Virus record (IMG/VR): IMGVR_UViG_3300044632_001003
Coordinates: 124,001 to 188,000 of that record
Strand: one strand, 5' to 3'
DNA length: 64,000 nucleotides
Source: a virus
Part shown: piece after piece, positions 1-7,318 of the stretch
How the letters are laid out: the number at the start of each line of letters is the position of its first letter
Numbering within the stretch: position 1 is the first letter of the stretch
Program-made: the position numbers and the translations under genes
Notes under the pieces: model-generated
The model's input: only the letters and a program-made list of their open reading frames with translations
The model's database searches: none
Told to the model about the DNA's origin: nothing

Positions 1-546
1 AGTACAATCAGAAGCAGACCAAGATTCTTCTTCAGAATAGACTTGCTCAATACATCCACTAATCAACTCAAAAGTATCATCAACCGTTACATCAGTAATA
101 TTAAAGTTGTTTTTAATAAACTGACTCAATGAAGGATATCTCATCCTCATTGTTAGATTATCATCTAACTTAATATCTCTGGTATGATTTGGATTGGTTT
201 GAACTTGGATTTCGTCCAAGTTAATTGACACTGGAACTTGAGTAACTTCATCATCAGGGCAGGTGATTAGAACATCTACTGTCTCACCTACTGACTTTCC
301 TCTGATGTTAAGGAACAGATACTCAATATCAAAAGTAGCCAGGTCTTCTACTTTTACACCTTTTGTCAAAATGCAATTTGAGATAACTGTTTTAATTGCA
401 TTTGTGATTTGCTTATCATCTTGACTTTCCATTGCGATGATAAGAATTTTTTCTTCTTTAACAAGAAATGGTCTATATTTAATTGTTTTTTTAGAAGATG
501 GTAATGTCAACTCATAAGTCGGAGTTGCAATTGTTGGTAAAGGCAT
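1..546 (-). CDS. 26: Baseplate hub subunit gp26-like (3' end cut by window)
   Basis: Read by hand from the reverse strand: an ATG at 546 opens a frame that runs out of the window after 182 codons (begins MPLPTIATPTYELTLPSSKK). The sequence resembles the T4-baseplate (gp26) family of hub assembly proteins, which are about 200 residues long, so only the last few residues should be missing. The open segment contains a run typical of the family, with a basic N-terminus (KKTIKYRPFLVKEEKILI) and a C-rich middle (VISNCILTK, VLITCPDD). It lies 29 nt downstream of the gp54-like gene on the same strand and has its own late promoter at 572-579. Family assignment is from memory of cyanophage gp26 proteins. 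Confidence 0.72.
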   Translation of the reverse strand, partial: MPLPTIATPTYELTLPSSKKTIKYRPFLVKEEKILIIAMESQDDKQITNAIKTVISNCILTKGVKVEDLATFDIEYLFLNIRGKSVGETVDVLITCPDDEVTQVPVSINLDEIQVQTNPNHTRDIKLDDNLTMRMRYPSLSQFIKNNFNITDVTVDDTFELISGCIEQVYSEEESWSASDCT

Positions 547-571
547 AATAACCTATAATATTGTCAGTAAT

Positions 572-579
572 TTATTTAT
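572..579 (-). promoter_or_regulatory. T4-type late promoter for gp26
   Basis: ATAAATAA on the minus strand, 26 nt before the gp26 ATG. It overlaps the TAA stop codon (576-578) of the upstream gene. Confidence 0.6.
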
Positions 580-1445
580 GAACCAAATCCTGGTGGATAT
601 TGTCCAATTTCTCCAGCAACAAAGTCAGGTTTTTGATTCCAATCAATACTACTCCCAGTAGTTGCCGCACCCTCTCCTCCATAAATTGGATAAGATTGTG
701 ATAATCTAATAGCGTTCGCTTCATCCGCACTCAGTGGTGCGACTTTACCAGATGCATACAGTAAAGATGATTCTCCAGTTTTATTATTATCAACTCCTCT
801 TTTTTGGTCAATGGCAGAAATTGGCCCACAAACATAGCGAGTGAATTCAAAAGTTGCAGATGCAGTCAAAGTTCTAGAGCTATCATATGAAACATTAATA
901 TTACCAACATTAGAGGGGAACATTCCAAAAAATGTGTATTCAATATTTTTACGATAGTCTCTATCAAACTTAACGATTTTTGTCGATTCCATCTTATAGT
1001 ATTCGGGGTATTGCATTCTGATAAAATAATTCTTTCTTCCTTGACTGACAGCATCAGCATTTGTTCCAACTGGATTATGAGATCCGCTTGCAATAAATTC
1101 TGCCCAGTGCTCTAGAAATTTCAATACTTTATAATCACTATCAATATAGAACCCTAAATTAACTTGCCCATAAATTCTACTATGGGCAATCTTTTCTTGA
1201 ATGCCCATGTAGTTTCCTGCAATATTTGCAGTTGCCAAACTTCCATATGGAAGTTCTGCAGAGTAACATAACAATCCAACATCACCGCTTATAAATCTAG
1301 AATCAACACCTCTGTTAGCCAAATAAGATGATAACGCACCATCTTTTGGTGGTGCTCCAAACTTGACTTCATAATGTGAGGTTTGAGCTAGATTTGTTAA
1401 TACTCTTTTAAATTCTGATATTTTTCTTGGTCTAGGTGCTGGCAC
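576..1445 (-). CDS. 54: Tail-tube initiator gp54-like baseplate protein
   Basis: A 289-residue protein that looks like the phage tail-tube fold (gp19/gp54 group): an N-terminal helix (KISEFKRVLTNLAQ), a segment LPYGSLATANIAGNY resembling the loop where T4 gp54 carries a small-residue stretch, a helix-plus-strand core (GQVNLGFYIDSDYKVLKFLEHW), and a C-terminal beta pair (YTFFGMFPSNVGNINVSYD, ASATFEFTRYV). In T4, gp54 sits on the gp48 cap and starts tube polymerisation. Here gp48 lies close by on the other strand, which fits. The last ~65 residues, after the tube-like core, are low-complexity and may be a lineage-specific tail. Another tube-like baseplate protein is possible. Confidence 0.65.
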   Translation of the reverse strand: MPAPRPRKISEFKRVLTNLAQTSHYEVKFGAPPKDGALSSYLANRGVDSRFISGDVGLLCYSAELPYGSLATANIAGNYMGIQEKIAHSRIYGQVNLGFYIDSDYKVLKFLEHWAEFIASGSHNPVGTNADAVSQGRKNYFIRMQYPEYYKMESTKIVKFDRDYRKNIEYTFFGMFPSNVGNINVSYDSSRTLTASATFEFTRYVCGPISAIDQKRGVDNNKTGESSLLYASGKVAPLSADEANAIRLSQSYPIYGGEGAATTGSSIDWNQKPDFVAGEIGQYPPGFGS

Positions 1446-1446
1446 T

Positions 1447-1454
1447 CTAAATAC
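1447..1454 (+). promoter_or_regulatory. Late promoter for the gp4-gp53 block
   Basis: CTAAATAC on the plus strand, 28 nt before the gp4 ATG. It is the plus half of a divergent pair with the element at 1475-1482. Confidence 0.5.
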
Positions 1455-1474
1455 CTATATTATGAGTCTTTTAG

Positions 1475-1482
1475 TTATTTAG
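1475..1482 (-). promoter_or_regulatory. Late promoter for the gp54-like gene
   Basis: CTAAATAA on the minus strand, 29 nt before the gp54-like ATG at 1445. It directly abuts the gp4 start codon on the other strand. Confidence 0.5.
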
Positions 1483-1920
1483 ATGTCTTATAAGGGAAAA
1501 TATCAACCATCTTATCCTGAAAAATACAAAGGAGATCCAACAAATATCATTTATCGTTCCCTCTGGGAAAGAAAATTTATGAAATACTGCGATCTCAATG
1601 AAAATATTTTAGAGTGGGGAAGTGAAGAAATTGCCCTTCCATATCGTTCCCCAATTGACCGCCGCATTCATAGATATTTTCCAGATTTTTATATTAAAGT
1701 AAAAGAATCAAATAATGTTATTAAAAAATATTTGATTGAAATAAAACCCAAAAGACAGACTATTCCCCCACAAAATCCAGGCAGACAAACTAAAACATAC
1801 ATCCGTGAAGCATATGAGTATGCAAAAAATCAATCAAAGTGGGCTGCTGCAAAAGAATTCTGTGCTGACCGTGGGTGGAGTTTTAAAATTATAACAGAAG
1901 ATGAGTTAGGTATTAAATAA
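1483..1920 (+). CDS. 4: Head completion protein gp4
   Basis: 145 residues, close to T4 gp4/50 (150). Diagnostic segments are NIIYRSLWERKFMKYCD, then SPIDRRIHRYFPDFYIKV and YLIEIKPK. The last two form a TnsA/PD-(D/E)XK-like arrangement (D in PDFY, E-x-K in LIEIKPK), consistent with the idea that gp4 trims or seals the packaged DNA end before tail joining. The first gene of the only plus-strand block; its stop overlaps the start of the next gene (TAATG). There is no clear Shine-Dalgarno sequence, so a late promoter close upstream probably gives a short leader. Confidence 0.85.
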   Translation: MSYKGKYQPSYPEKYKGDPTNIIYRSLWERKFMKYCDLNENILEWGSEEIALPYRSPIDRRIHRYFPDFYIKVKESNNVIKKYLIEIKPKRQTIPPQNPGRQTKTYIREAYEYAKNQSKWAAAKEFCADRGWSFKIITEDELGIK

Positions 1921-2330
1921 TGCCGAGAAAAACTCTTAAAGACAAACAAGAGAAGCAACAAAAACTTCAACAAAATAAAGCAGTCAAAAATAGGGTTTTG
2001 CCACTTGTAGAAAGTATTAATGGCACTGAAGACCCTGATGATTTGATGCAGGAACTCATGGGACTTTTATCTGAGTCAAGCACTGCACCACAAGTAGGTA
2101 AATACTATACTTTTGTTTATTCGCCAAAAACATCTGGAATTACTTATGATGAATATCCTTTGGTTGCAGTAACTGAAGTTTTAAAATGGGGATTCAAAGG
2201 ATTTAATTTTCACTGGAATGATGGAAGGCAATATACCTGGAAAGAAATCATTGGTGGTGTGTATAATATTCTAGATGAAGAAATAACTGATGTACGAAAG
2301 ATACCTTTTGGAAAAATACGATCTAAATAG
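1920..2330 (+). CDS. Conserved-looking cyanophage protein between gp4 and gp48
   Basis: 136 residues; I do not recognise a T4 counterpart. The N-terminus is a basic, Gln/Lys-rich helix (KTLKDKQEKQQKLQQNKAVKNR), followed by an acidic helix (DDLMQELMGLLSES) and a compact alpha/beta C-terminal part rich in aromatics (YYTFVYSP, GFKGFNFHWNDGRQYTW, GVYNILDEE). It is translationally coupled to gp4 (overlapping TAATG) and 14 nt ahead of gp48, so a virion-assembly role is likely by context only. Confidence 0.7.
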   Translation: MPRKTLKDKQEKQQKLQQNKAVKNRVLPLVESINGTEDPDDLMQELMGLLSESSTAPQVGKYYTFVYSPKTSGITYDEYPLVAVTEVLKWGFKGFNFHWNDGRQYTWKEIIGGVYNILDEEITDVRKIPFGKIRSK

Positions 2331-2344
2331 TTAGAAAAAGATAA

Positions 2345-3367
2345 ATGGTAGTTAAGCCCTGGGAAGTCCAACGAAGCTCAACAACAAGTAACCCACCATC
2401 TTCTTCTGCTGGGTCATCTGCCCCAGCTAAGCCAGATAAACAGCAAGCTCAAAAATCCAATAAGAAGACAGCATATAGATATCCATTTGATAGAATTGAT
2501 GATGGTGATGACTACTTATTAATAGAAGTTATTGATTTTGTTCCTGGTGGATTACAAAGACAAGGTGCCGAGTCTTTAGCATTAGTTACAACAGATCAAA
2601 CTCTAGCAAAAAACAAGCAAAAAGTACTTAGTCGAATTATTTTACCTATTCCAGAAGGTGTTGGAGATACCAATAATGCAGACTGGTCAAATAGTAACGT
2701 AAATCCATTTGATGCTACTTTGATTGGAGCATTCAATCAATTTTTGGGACAATCTGCTGGGGGAAATCTTCCAGGTGCTTTTGGTGACATGGCTAAAAAT
2801 CTTGCTGGTTCTGGATCTGCTTTAGCACTATCTGCAGAAGGAGGAAAGGCATTTATGGCATCAATGTCTGCTAAAGCAGCCGCAGCGATAACAGGAAATG
2901 CTAACGCCCAGGGACTAATTAATAGAGCACTTGGTGCAACATTAAACCCAAATAGCCAACTCTTATTTAACAGTGTGGCTCAAAGATCTTTTGGATTTAG
3001 TTGGGACTTAGTTCCAAGGTCTAAAAAGGAATCGGATGAAGTAAAAAATATAATAAGAATATTTAAATCCTACATGTCTGCAAGAAAAGGTGCTCAGGCT
3101 CAACCAGGTGGTGGATTCTTTATTGGGTCTCCAAGTGTATTCCAATTAACTTACATGACAGGTCAAAAACCACATGCATTTTTGAACCAGTTCAAACCAA
3201 TGGCATTAACTGGGATGTCAGTTAATTATACAGGATCTGGAACTTATGCAACATATGGTGATTCAACACCAGTTCATATGCAATTAACACTTAATATGAG
3301 CGAACTTACACCAATTTATGCTGAAGATTATGATACAAAAGAAGGAAAAGATGGAGTAGGATACTAA
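2345..3367 (+). CDS. 48: Baseplate tail-tube cap gp48
   Basis: 340 residues (T4 gp48 is 364). The core of the family is visible: the segment RSFGFSWDLVPRSKKESDEV matches the T4 stretch in which an F-x-W-D-L-x-PR-S motif precedes a helix (IRIFKSYMSARKG), followed by FFIGSPSVFQLTYMTG, the small-residue strand MALTGMSVNYTGSGTY and the terminal MQLTLNMSELTPIY. The N-terminal 45 residues are Ser/Pro/Ala/Gln-rich linker. It caps the baseplate hub and receives gp54 and then the gp19 tube. Immediately followed by gp53 (2 nt apart). Confidence 0.85.
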   Translation: MVVKPWEVQRSSTTSNPPSSSAGSSAPAKPDKQQAQKSNKKTAYRYPFDRIDDGDDYLLIEVIDFVPGGLQRQGAESLALVTTDQTLAKNKQKVLSRIILPIPEGVGDTNNADWSNSNVNPFDATLIGAFNQFLGQSAGGNLPGAFGDMAKNLAGSGSALALSAEGGKAFMASMSAKAAAAITGNANAQGLINRALGATLNPNSQLLFNSVAQRSFGFSWDLVPRSKKESDEVKNIIRIFKSYMSARKGAQAQPGGGFFIGSPSVFQLTYMTGQKPHAFLNQFKPMALTGMSVNYTGSGTYATYGDSTPVHMQLTLNMSELTPIYAEDYDTKEGKDGVGY

Positions 3368-3368
3368 G

Positions 3369-4025
3369 ATGGCATACTTTAGAGAACTACCAGATTTAGA
3401 ATATCAATCACCATTCTCGGATAGAAACTCTTCATTAGATTATGTAAGGGCAAAAAATATCTTTAGAAGAGTAAAAATCAGAGACGACTTACAGAAAGTT
3501 TTTACAATATTCAACAAATATACCATTTCTGATGGTGCAAGACCTGATACAGTTGCAGAGGCACTATATGGAAAGTCAGAATTTGACTGGGTTGTACTCA
3601 TCAGTGCTGGGATAGTTAATGTAAGAGATGAGTGGCCACTCTCAAACTATGATTTGTACAATTACAGTTATGAAAAATATGGAGATAATCTCAATGACAC
3701 TAAATTTTATGAAACAATAGAAGTCAGAGATCCTAATGGAAGATTAATTCTCCCTGCTGGAAAAGTTGTTGATGCTAACTTTACAATTCCAGACCCAGCG
3801 AATAAAGTTCAAAATTTACAACAATCTAAAGTTGTTGTAGCAATTAATAATTATGAATATGAAGTTCGTAAGAATGAGGCAAAAAGAAACATTTATGTAT
3901 TAAAATCAGAATACTTACCAAGTTTCTTAACTGATATTAGAAAGATTATGACATATACAGAATCATCTCAATTTATTGATTCTAAGTTAATTAAGGCATC
4001 TAATACTAGAATCAAGTCACCATAA
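3369..4025 (+). CDS. 53: Baseplate wedge subunit gp53
   Basis: 218 residues (T4 gp53 is 196). Family features: N-terminal FRELPDLEY, the helix-turn segment KNIFRRVKIRDDLQKVFTIFNKYTI, and the hallmark DTVAEALYGKSEFDWVVLI followed by DEWPLSNYDL, in which a LysM-like fold lies in T4 gp53. In T4, gp53 staples neighbouring wedges together. The C-terminal segment (NEAKRNIYVLKSEYL) is also family-typical. Last gene of the plus block and convergent with gp32. Confidence 0.88.
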   Translation: MAYFRELPDLEYQSPFSDRNSSLDYVRAKNIFRRVKIRDDLQKVFTIFNKYTISDGARPDTVAEALYGKSEFDWVVLISAGIVNVRDEWPLSNYDLYNYSYEKYGDNLNDTKFYETIEVRDPNGRLILPAGKVVDANFTIPDPANKVQNLQQSKVVVAINNYEYEVRKNEAKRNIYVLKSEYLPSFLTDIRKIMTYTESSQFIDSKLIKASNTRIKSP

Positions 4026-4045
4026 AAAAGGGGGCATATGCCCCC
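4024..4045 (-). terminator. Rho-independent terminator of gp32
   Basis: Perfect hairpin, GGGGG and CCCCC arms around CATATG. On the minus strand it is followed by six T residues, so it ends gp32 transcripts. On the plus strand it lies just after the gp53 stop but has no T tract. Confidence 0.88.
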
Positions 4046-4051
4046 AGTGTA

Positions 4052-4975
4052 TCAGTCTTCGGCAAGACGGGCGAAGTAGGACAGAGCATCATCATCCTCA
4101 TCTTCTTCAACCGCAGCAGCACGACGGGTGGGTTGAAGATTGTTGAGTTCAGTACGAAGATCCTCAGTTAGTTCGCGGGTCGAACCACGGGTGTTGTCCT
4201 CATCAAGATCTTCGGGGTCCTGATAACGAGGAGTACCTTTGGAACCAAGCACATAGTCAAGACGCTTCTTCAGTTCATCATAGGTCTTGAATTGGTCGGC
4301 AGCAACGAGTTCGGCAAGCGAATACTGCTTCTTCCACACTGCTTCCATTGCATCATCATCGTCCAGCAGAGGAGCAGCAGCAGCAAACTCACTAGAATCA
4401 TAGTTACGATAACCAGCAACGTTCTTCGCCTTCAGTTTGAAGTTGGCACCTTGCCAGAAGTCAAACGGATCGATTGCTTCCTCATCTTCAAACTCGGGTT
4501 GCATCGCAGCAGTCAGTTTGTCGAAGATCTTTTTACCGAACTTGAACAGGAAGACCTTACCTTCGTTCGCAGGGTTGGCAGGATCTTTCACAACGTAAAT
4601 GTTGCTCACATAAGTCAGTTTGCGCTTCTGCTTACGTGCCAGTTCCTTACCAGCATCAGTACCATTGTTCCACAGTTCAGAGTTGTACTCAGACACTGGA
4701 TCCTTCTGACCCAGAGTAGTCAGAGAGTTCTCAATATACCAACCACCAGGACCTTGGAATGCGTGACTGTAGAGTTTCACGAACGGAAGGTCCTCACCGT
4801 TCGGAGCAGGGAGGAAACGGATTACGGCATAACCATTGCCGCTCTTATCTACATCCAGTTTCCAGATGCGGTCATCACTAGAACCGCTACCAGTATTCAT
4901 TTTTTCAACTTCTTTGACCAGTTTAGCGGTCAGAGAGCCCAATTTAGATTGCTTCTTAAGGTCAGCAAAAGACAT
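4052..4975 (-). CDS. 32: Single-stranded DNA-binding protein gp32
   Basis: 307 residues (T4 gp32 is 301). The N-terminus (FADLKKQSKLGSLTAKLVKE) corresponds to the cooperativity B domain. The OB core has the aromatic/basic strands YAVIRFLPAPNGEDLPFVKLY, WYIENSLTTLGQKDPVSEYN and the basic KELARKQKRKLTYVSNIYVV. The C-terminus is strongly acidic (VEEDEDDDALSYFARLAED), as expected for the tail that recruits gp59 and the polymerase. The protein has no cysteine at all, so the zinc ribbon of T4 gp32 (three Cys and one His) cannot be formed. It has a consensus sigma70 promoter and a GAGGT ribosome binding site 8 nt before ATG. Confidence 0.93.
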   Translation of the reverse strand: MSFADLKKQSKLGSLTAKLVKEVEKMNTGSGSSDDRIWKLDVDKSGNGYAVIRFLPAPNGEDLPFVKLYSHAFQGPGGWYIENSLTTLGQKDPVSEYNSELWNNGTDAGKELARKQKRKLTYVSNIYVVKDPANPANEGKVFLFKFGKKIFDKLTAAMQPEFEDEEAIDPFDFWQGANFKLKAKNVAGYRNYDSSEFAAAAPLLDDDDAMEAVWKKQYSLAELVAADQFKTYDELKKRLDYVLGSKGTPRYQDPEDLDEDNTRGSTRELTEDLRTELNNLQPTRRAAAVEEDEDDDALSYFARLAED

Positions 4976-5019
4976 TTGGATTACCTCGGATAGTTTGGAT
5001 TCGGGGGATTTACTTGGAT

Positions 5020-5048
5020 ATTATAGCGAAGATTGAATCACCTGTCAA
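5020..5048 (-). promoter_or_regulatory. Consensus sigma70 promoter of gp32
   Basis: TTGACA at 5043-5048, a 17-bp spacer and TATAAT at 5020-5025 on the minus strand, both boxes perfect. The -35 box lies inside the 3' end of the upstream gene. The leader to the gp32 ATG is about 40 nt. Confidence 0.88.
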
Positions 5049-5370
5049 TGAATTGTTTGAGGGATTCAATGGTCTTATTCATACTACTGAACAGTACTTG
5101 CATATCAGTCTCTGGTGGAAAACCCATCAATGCGACTGATTTGCGTAGGTTCTCTTTCATCTCAACCGCTTGTGGATCATCTGAAAGAGACAGTCTAGTA
5201 TACATCACTCTCTGCTTTTCTAGCAAGAGTTCTAACTTTTCAATGTGTTCCAGTTTGGTCTCACGGGGCATCATACCAAAAGTGAGAATACTTCCGTATA
5301 TCTCCTCTTGTAACTTATTGATTTCTTTCAGTTCATCTTGAATAATATCGGAGTCAAAAAAGTTACTCAT
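5038..5370 (-). CDS. DUF1825 family protein
   Basis: 110 residues, nearly all helical. It matches my memory of the DUF1825 family, found in cyanobacteria and their myoviruses: N-terminal FFDSDIIQDELKEINKLQEE, central KLEHIEKLELLLEKQRVMYTRLSLSDDP and C-terminal MKENLRKSVALMGFPPETDMQ. The function is unknown. It sits between gp59 and gp32 in the replication block, under a late-type element overlapping the stop of the preceding gene. Its own 3' end contains the -35 box of the gp32 promoter. Host origin is likely, since the family is otherwise cyanobacterial. Confidence 0.85.
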   Translation of the reverse strand: MSNFFDSDIIQDELKEINKLQEEIYGSILTFGMMPRETKLEHIEKLELLLEKQRVMYTRLSLSDDPQAVEMKENLRKSVALMGFPPETDMQVLFSSMNKTIESLKQFIDR

Positions 5371-5412
5371 CTATGATTTCCCTTAAAATCTTCTTGTACT
5401 GGAATACGTCAA

Positions 5413-5420
5413 TATTTATG
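5413..5420 (-). promoter_or_regulatory. Late promoter for the DUF1825 gene
   Basis: CATAAATA on the minus strand, overlapping the TAA stop (5416-5418) of the upstream gene, 42 nt before the DUF1825 ATG. Confidence 0.5.
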
Positions 5421-5721
5421 AATTATTCTTTAATGCTCTTTTTCTTTCTCTTGCCCGTTCCTTACGGTTTTCCCTATCTTTTTGATTTTCCCAATATCTC
5501 TTTTTCTCCCTAGCTCGTCTAGCTAAAACTTGCTCCTCAGTCAAACCTTTTGCCCATCTCTTCTTTTCATAATCTGGATTTTTATCTCTCCACTTTTTTC
5601 TAGATTGTTCTTTTTGAACCTCTCTAGATGGAAAATTTTCCCAATTTTCGTCCTTTATATCTTCTATAAAATCAGGACCATCAATATTAAGAGCAAGATT
5701 AATACTCGATACATTTAACAT
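5416..5721 (-). CDS. Highly charged helical protein of unknown function
   Basis: 101 residues. The first 30 are acidic; the remainder is a Lys/Arg/Glu-rich helix (WRDKNPDYEKKRWAKGLTEE, then RRAREKKRYWENQKDRENRK). Such helical repeats of the form Y-W-E-N-x-x-K-x-x-x-R occur in the linker regions of phage HNH and endonuclease VII-type homing nucleases, but no HNH or zinc motif follows. It could be a nuclease remnant or a DNA/RNA-binding protein. Preceded by a strong dual promoter in an inverted repeat. Confidence 0.6.
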   Translation of the reverse strand: MLNVSSINLALNIDGPDFIEDIKDENWENFPSREVQKEQSRKKWRDKNPDYEKKRWAKGLTEEQVLARRAREKKRYWENQKDRENRKERARERKRALKNNS

Positions 5722-5730
5722 ATTCTTTTA

Positions 5731-5780
5731 GTAGGGGTAATATTATTTAGGCGGGACTTACGCAAGTCAAATACCCCTAC
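5731..5780 (-). promoter_or_regulatory. Dual early/late promoter inside a 9-bp inverted repeat
   Basis: On minus: TTGACT (5765-5770), 17 bp, AATAAT (5742-5747), with the late box CTAAATAA (5743-5750) lying over the -10. The whole is framed by GTAGGGGTA (5731-5739) and its complement (5772-5780). A second stem, GACTT/AAGTC (5755-5768), holds the -35. The symmetry suggests an operator or a structured leader. Confidence 0.6.
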
Positions 5781-5800
5781 CCGACTTTGCTGCCCGCACT

Positions 5801-6394
5801 CTATGAAATTATTTCTCTAAGAATTTTTTTATAGTTAAAAATATCTATTTGAAGAAATGGTGAATATTTTTTAATTTTAAGAGAAACACACTCCCACACT
5901 GGGTCCAAAAGTTTTTCATCAAACGTCTTCCCGAACAGGAATATTTTATCATATATGACCAGTGTTTCAAGGCTAATCTTCCCGCTCAGGAATTTTTTTA
6001 GAACGGGTGGATGTCCTTTGGAACAATTCAACGCATCCTCTAATTTTGTTTCCGAGAACAATTCGTTGCTTTGCTCTTTGAACAAGTAAGTCAAACTCTG
6101 CTGTCGTCTCATCCATTCTTGATATGTTCTTTCTCCTTCGTTTATTAAAGAACCAATCCATAAATTACTCGGGTTGTCTGCTTCTACAAAGTTTGATACT
6201 AAGAAATCTACGACTTCTTTATCAGAATATTTGCGACTTGTCTTCTCGAACCAGTATTTGTCCTTGCGTTTGTTGAAGGATGTCATACTGGCACGGGTCT
6301 TCGCACCATATTTAAAGAAATCGTATTTTGGGTTTGTGAAATGATTTTTAAGTGACAAATAATGTTGATAAGTTTCAAAGGGTGTCACGATCAT
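5801..6394 (-). CDS. 59: Loader of DNA helicase gp59
   Basis: 197 residues (T4 gp59 is 217). The N-terminal domain is recognisable by YQHYLSLKNHFTNPKYDFFKYGAK followed by FNKRKDKYWFEKTSRKYSDK, matching the T4 pattern of K-x-H-x-N-G-K-Y-D-x-x-K-Y and K-R-R-D-K-Y-F-F-x-K-L. Later, NLWIGSLINEGERTY and FLSGKISLETLVIYDKIF also align. It recruits helicase gp41 to gp32-coated forks. Starts inside the gp33 stop (ATGA overlap), so the two are translationally coupled, as 33 and 59 are neighbours in T4. Confidence 0.9.
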   Translation of the reverse strand: MIVTPFETYQHYLSLKNHFTNPKYDFFKYGAKTRASMTSFNKRKDKYWFEKTSRKYSDKEVVDFLVSNFVEADNPSNLWIGSLINEGERTYQEWMRRQQSLTYLFKEQSNELFSETKLEDALNCSKGHPPVLKKFLSGKISLETLVIYDKIFLFGKTFDEKLLDPVWECVSLKIKKYSPFLQIDIFNYKKILREIIS

Positions 6395-6651
6395 AAAGGC
6401 AATCTTGCTCTTGATGTTTTCTTCATAAAGTTAAGACGAGTGGCATCCCACTTGAGTCTTTCTTTTAAAGGTTTTGAAATGAGTTTCGTAACTGATTCTA
6501 CCTCAAGACTATTGACTTCGCAATAGTGACAAATAGCATCAATATAATTCAGATTTTCTTCAGCAACAATTTTCTCAATCTCAAGAGCAAACTTGGAAGG
6601 GGTTAAAAATTTACTTTCTATTGCCTGTTCTAATTCTTTATTTGGTTCCAT
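6391..6651 (-). CDS. 33: Late promoter coactivator gp33
   Basis: 86 residues from the ATG at 6651. A longer frame goes back to 6756 but would lie wholly inside the upstream nuclease gene, so I chose the internal ATG, giving a 14-nt overlap. The segment IEKIVAEENLNYIDAICHYCE matches T4 gp33 (I-E-K-M-V-E-E-x-x-M-S-Y-L-E-A), and the C-terminal basic helix (KERLKWDATRLNFMKK) is where gp33 contacts the beta flap of RNA polymerase and the sliding clamp. Its presence agrees with the ATAAATA/CTAAATA late promoters in this window. Confidence 0.85.
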   Translation of the reverse strand: MEPNKELEQAIESKFLTPSKFALEIEKIVAEENLNYIDAICHYCEVNSLEVESVTKLISKPLKERLKWDATRLNFMKKTSRARLPL

Positions 6652-7318
6652 AGAGTTCCAGTTTATCTCTAACAAACTTTCTAATGTATTCTGTGAGAAG
6701 TTTGATGTATTTTGATTTGTCTCGTTCTTCATAGACGACGCATTCTCCATTTTCACAAGCCATAATGATTACAAGTTTTTTGACTGAAATACCAGTCAGT
6801 TCGTAGAGCATACAACCATATGCCATACACTGAACAAAATAATGTTCAATCCACTCGCGTGGTTTTGGTTTTTTAGAAGTCTTAAAGTCGATTATCGCTA
6901 ACTCGCCGTCATATTCGGCAATACAATCAACTGTCCCAGCAATGCCTAGTTGCTTACTATATAGGGACCCTTCAAGGGCGTAAATATTATTTATACGATT
7001 TAAATCAGTTTTTGCAATCTTAAAAAGAAAATCAGAGATTGGTTGAACTTCTGGTAGTTCTTCATTTTTGAGATGATGTTCCACAAGAAGGTGCATATCA
7101 GTTCCACGACTTGTTGCCGCTTTTGTGACACGCTCTGCTTCTTCTTCACCAACTTTTTTACGCCACTTAATAAAGATTTCTTTATTAAAATGACTGGTCA
7201 CCGAAGTGATGGAGACCAGTCGTACAAGTTCTTCTTCGTCAGGAACTTTATAATAACGAACACCATCTATAGTCTCCCTTTCAAGTTCAGGGAGCGTCAC
7301 ATCAACATGTTTGAACAT
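6638..7318 (-). CDS. PD-(D/E)XK exonuclease-like protein
   Basis: 226 residues. The catalytic signature is clear: GTVDCIAEYDGELAIIDFKTSK gives the D (GTVD) and the D-x-K (DFKTSK) of a RecB/Cas4-like nuclease fold. Upstream, SRGTDMHLLVEHHL is the usual helix with a His or Glu before the core (G-T-x-x-H). The following helix HYFVQCMAYGCMLYELTG contains the conserved Gln-x-x-x-Y. It lies between phoH and gp33, where T4 has rnh/dsbA, and overlaps phoH by one base. It may process DNA ends during replication or host DNA breakdown. Confidence 0.8.
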   Translation of the reverse strand: MFKHVDVTLPELERETIDGVRYYKVPDEEELVRLVSITSVTSHFNKEIFIKWRKKVGEEEAERVTKAATSRGTDMHLLVEHHLKNEELPEVQPISDFLFKIAKTDLNRINNIYALEGSLYSKQLGIAGTVDCIAEYDGELAIIDFKTSKKPKPREWIEHYFVQCMAYGCMLYELTGISVKKLVIIMACENGECVVYEERDKSKYIKLLTEYIRKFVRDKLELYGTK

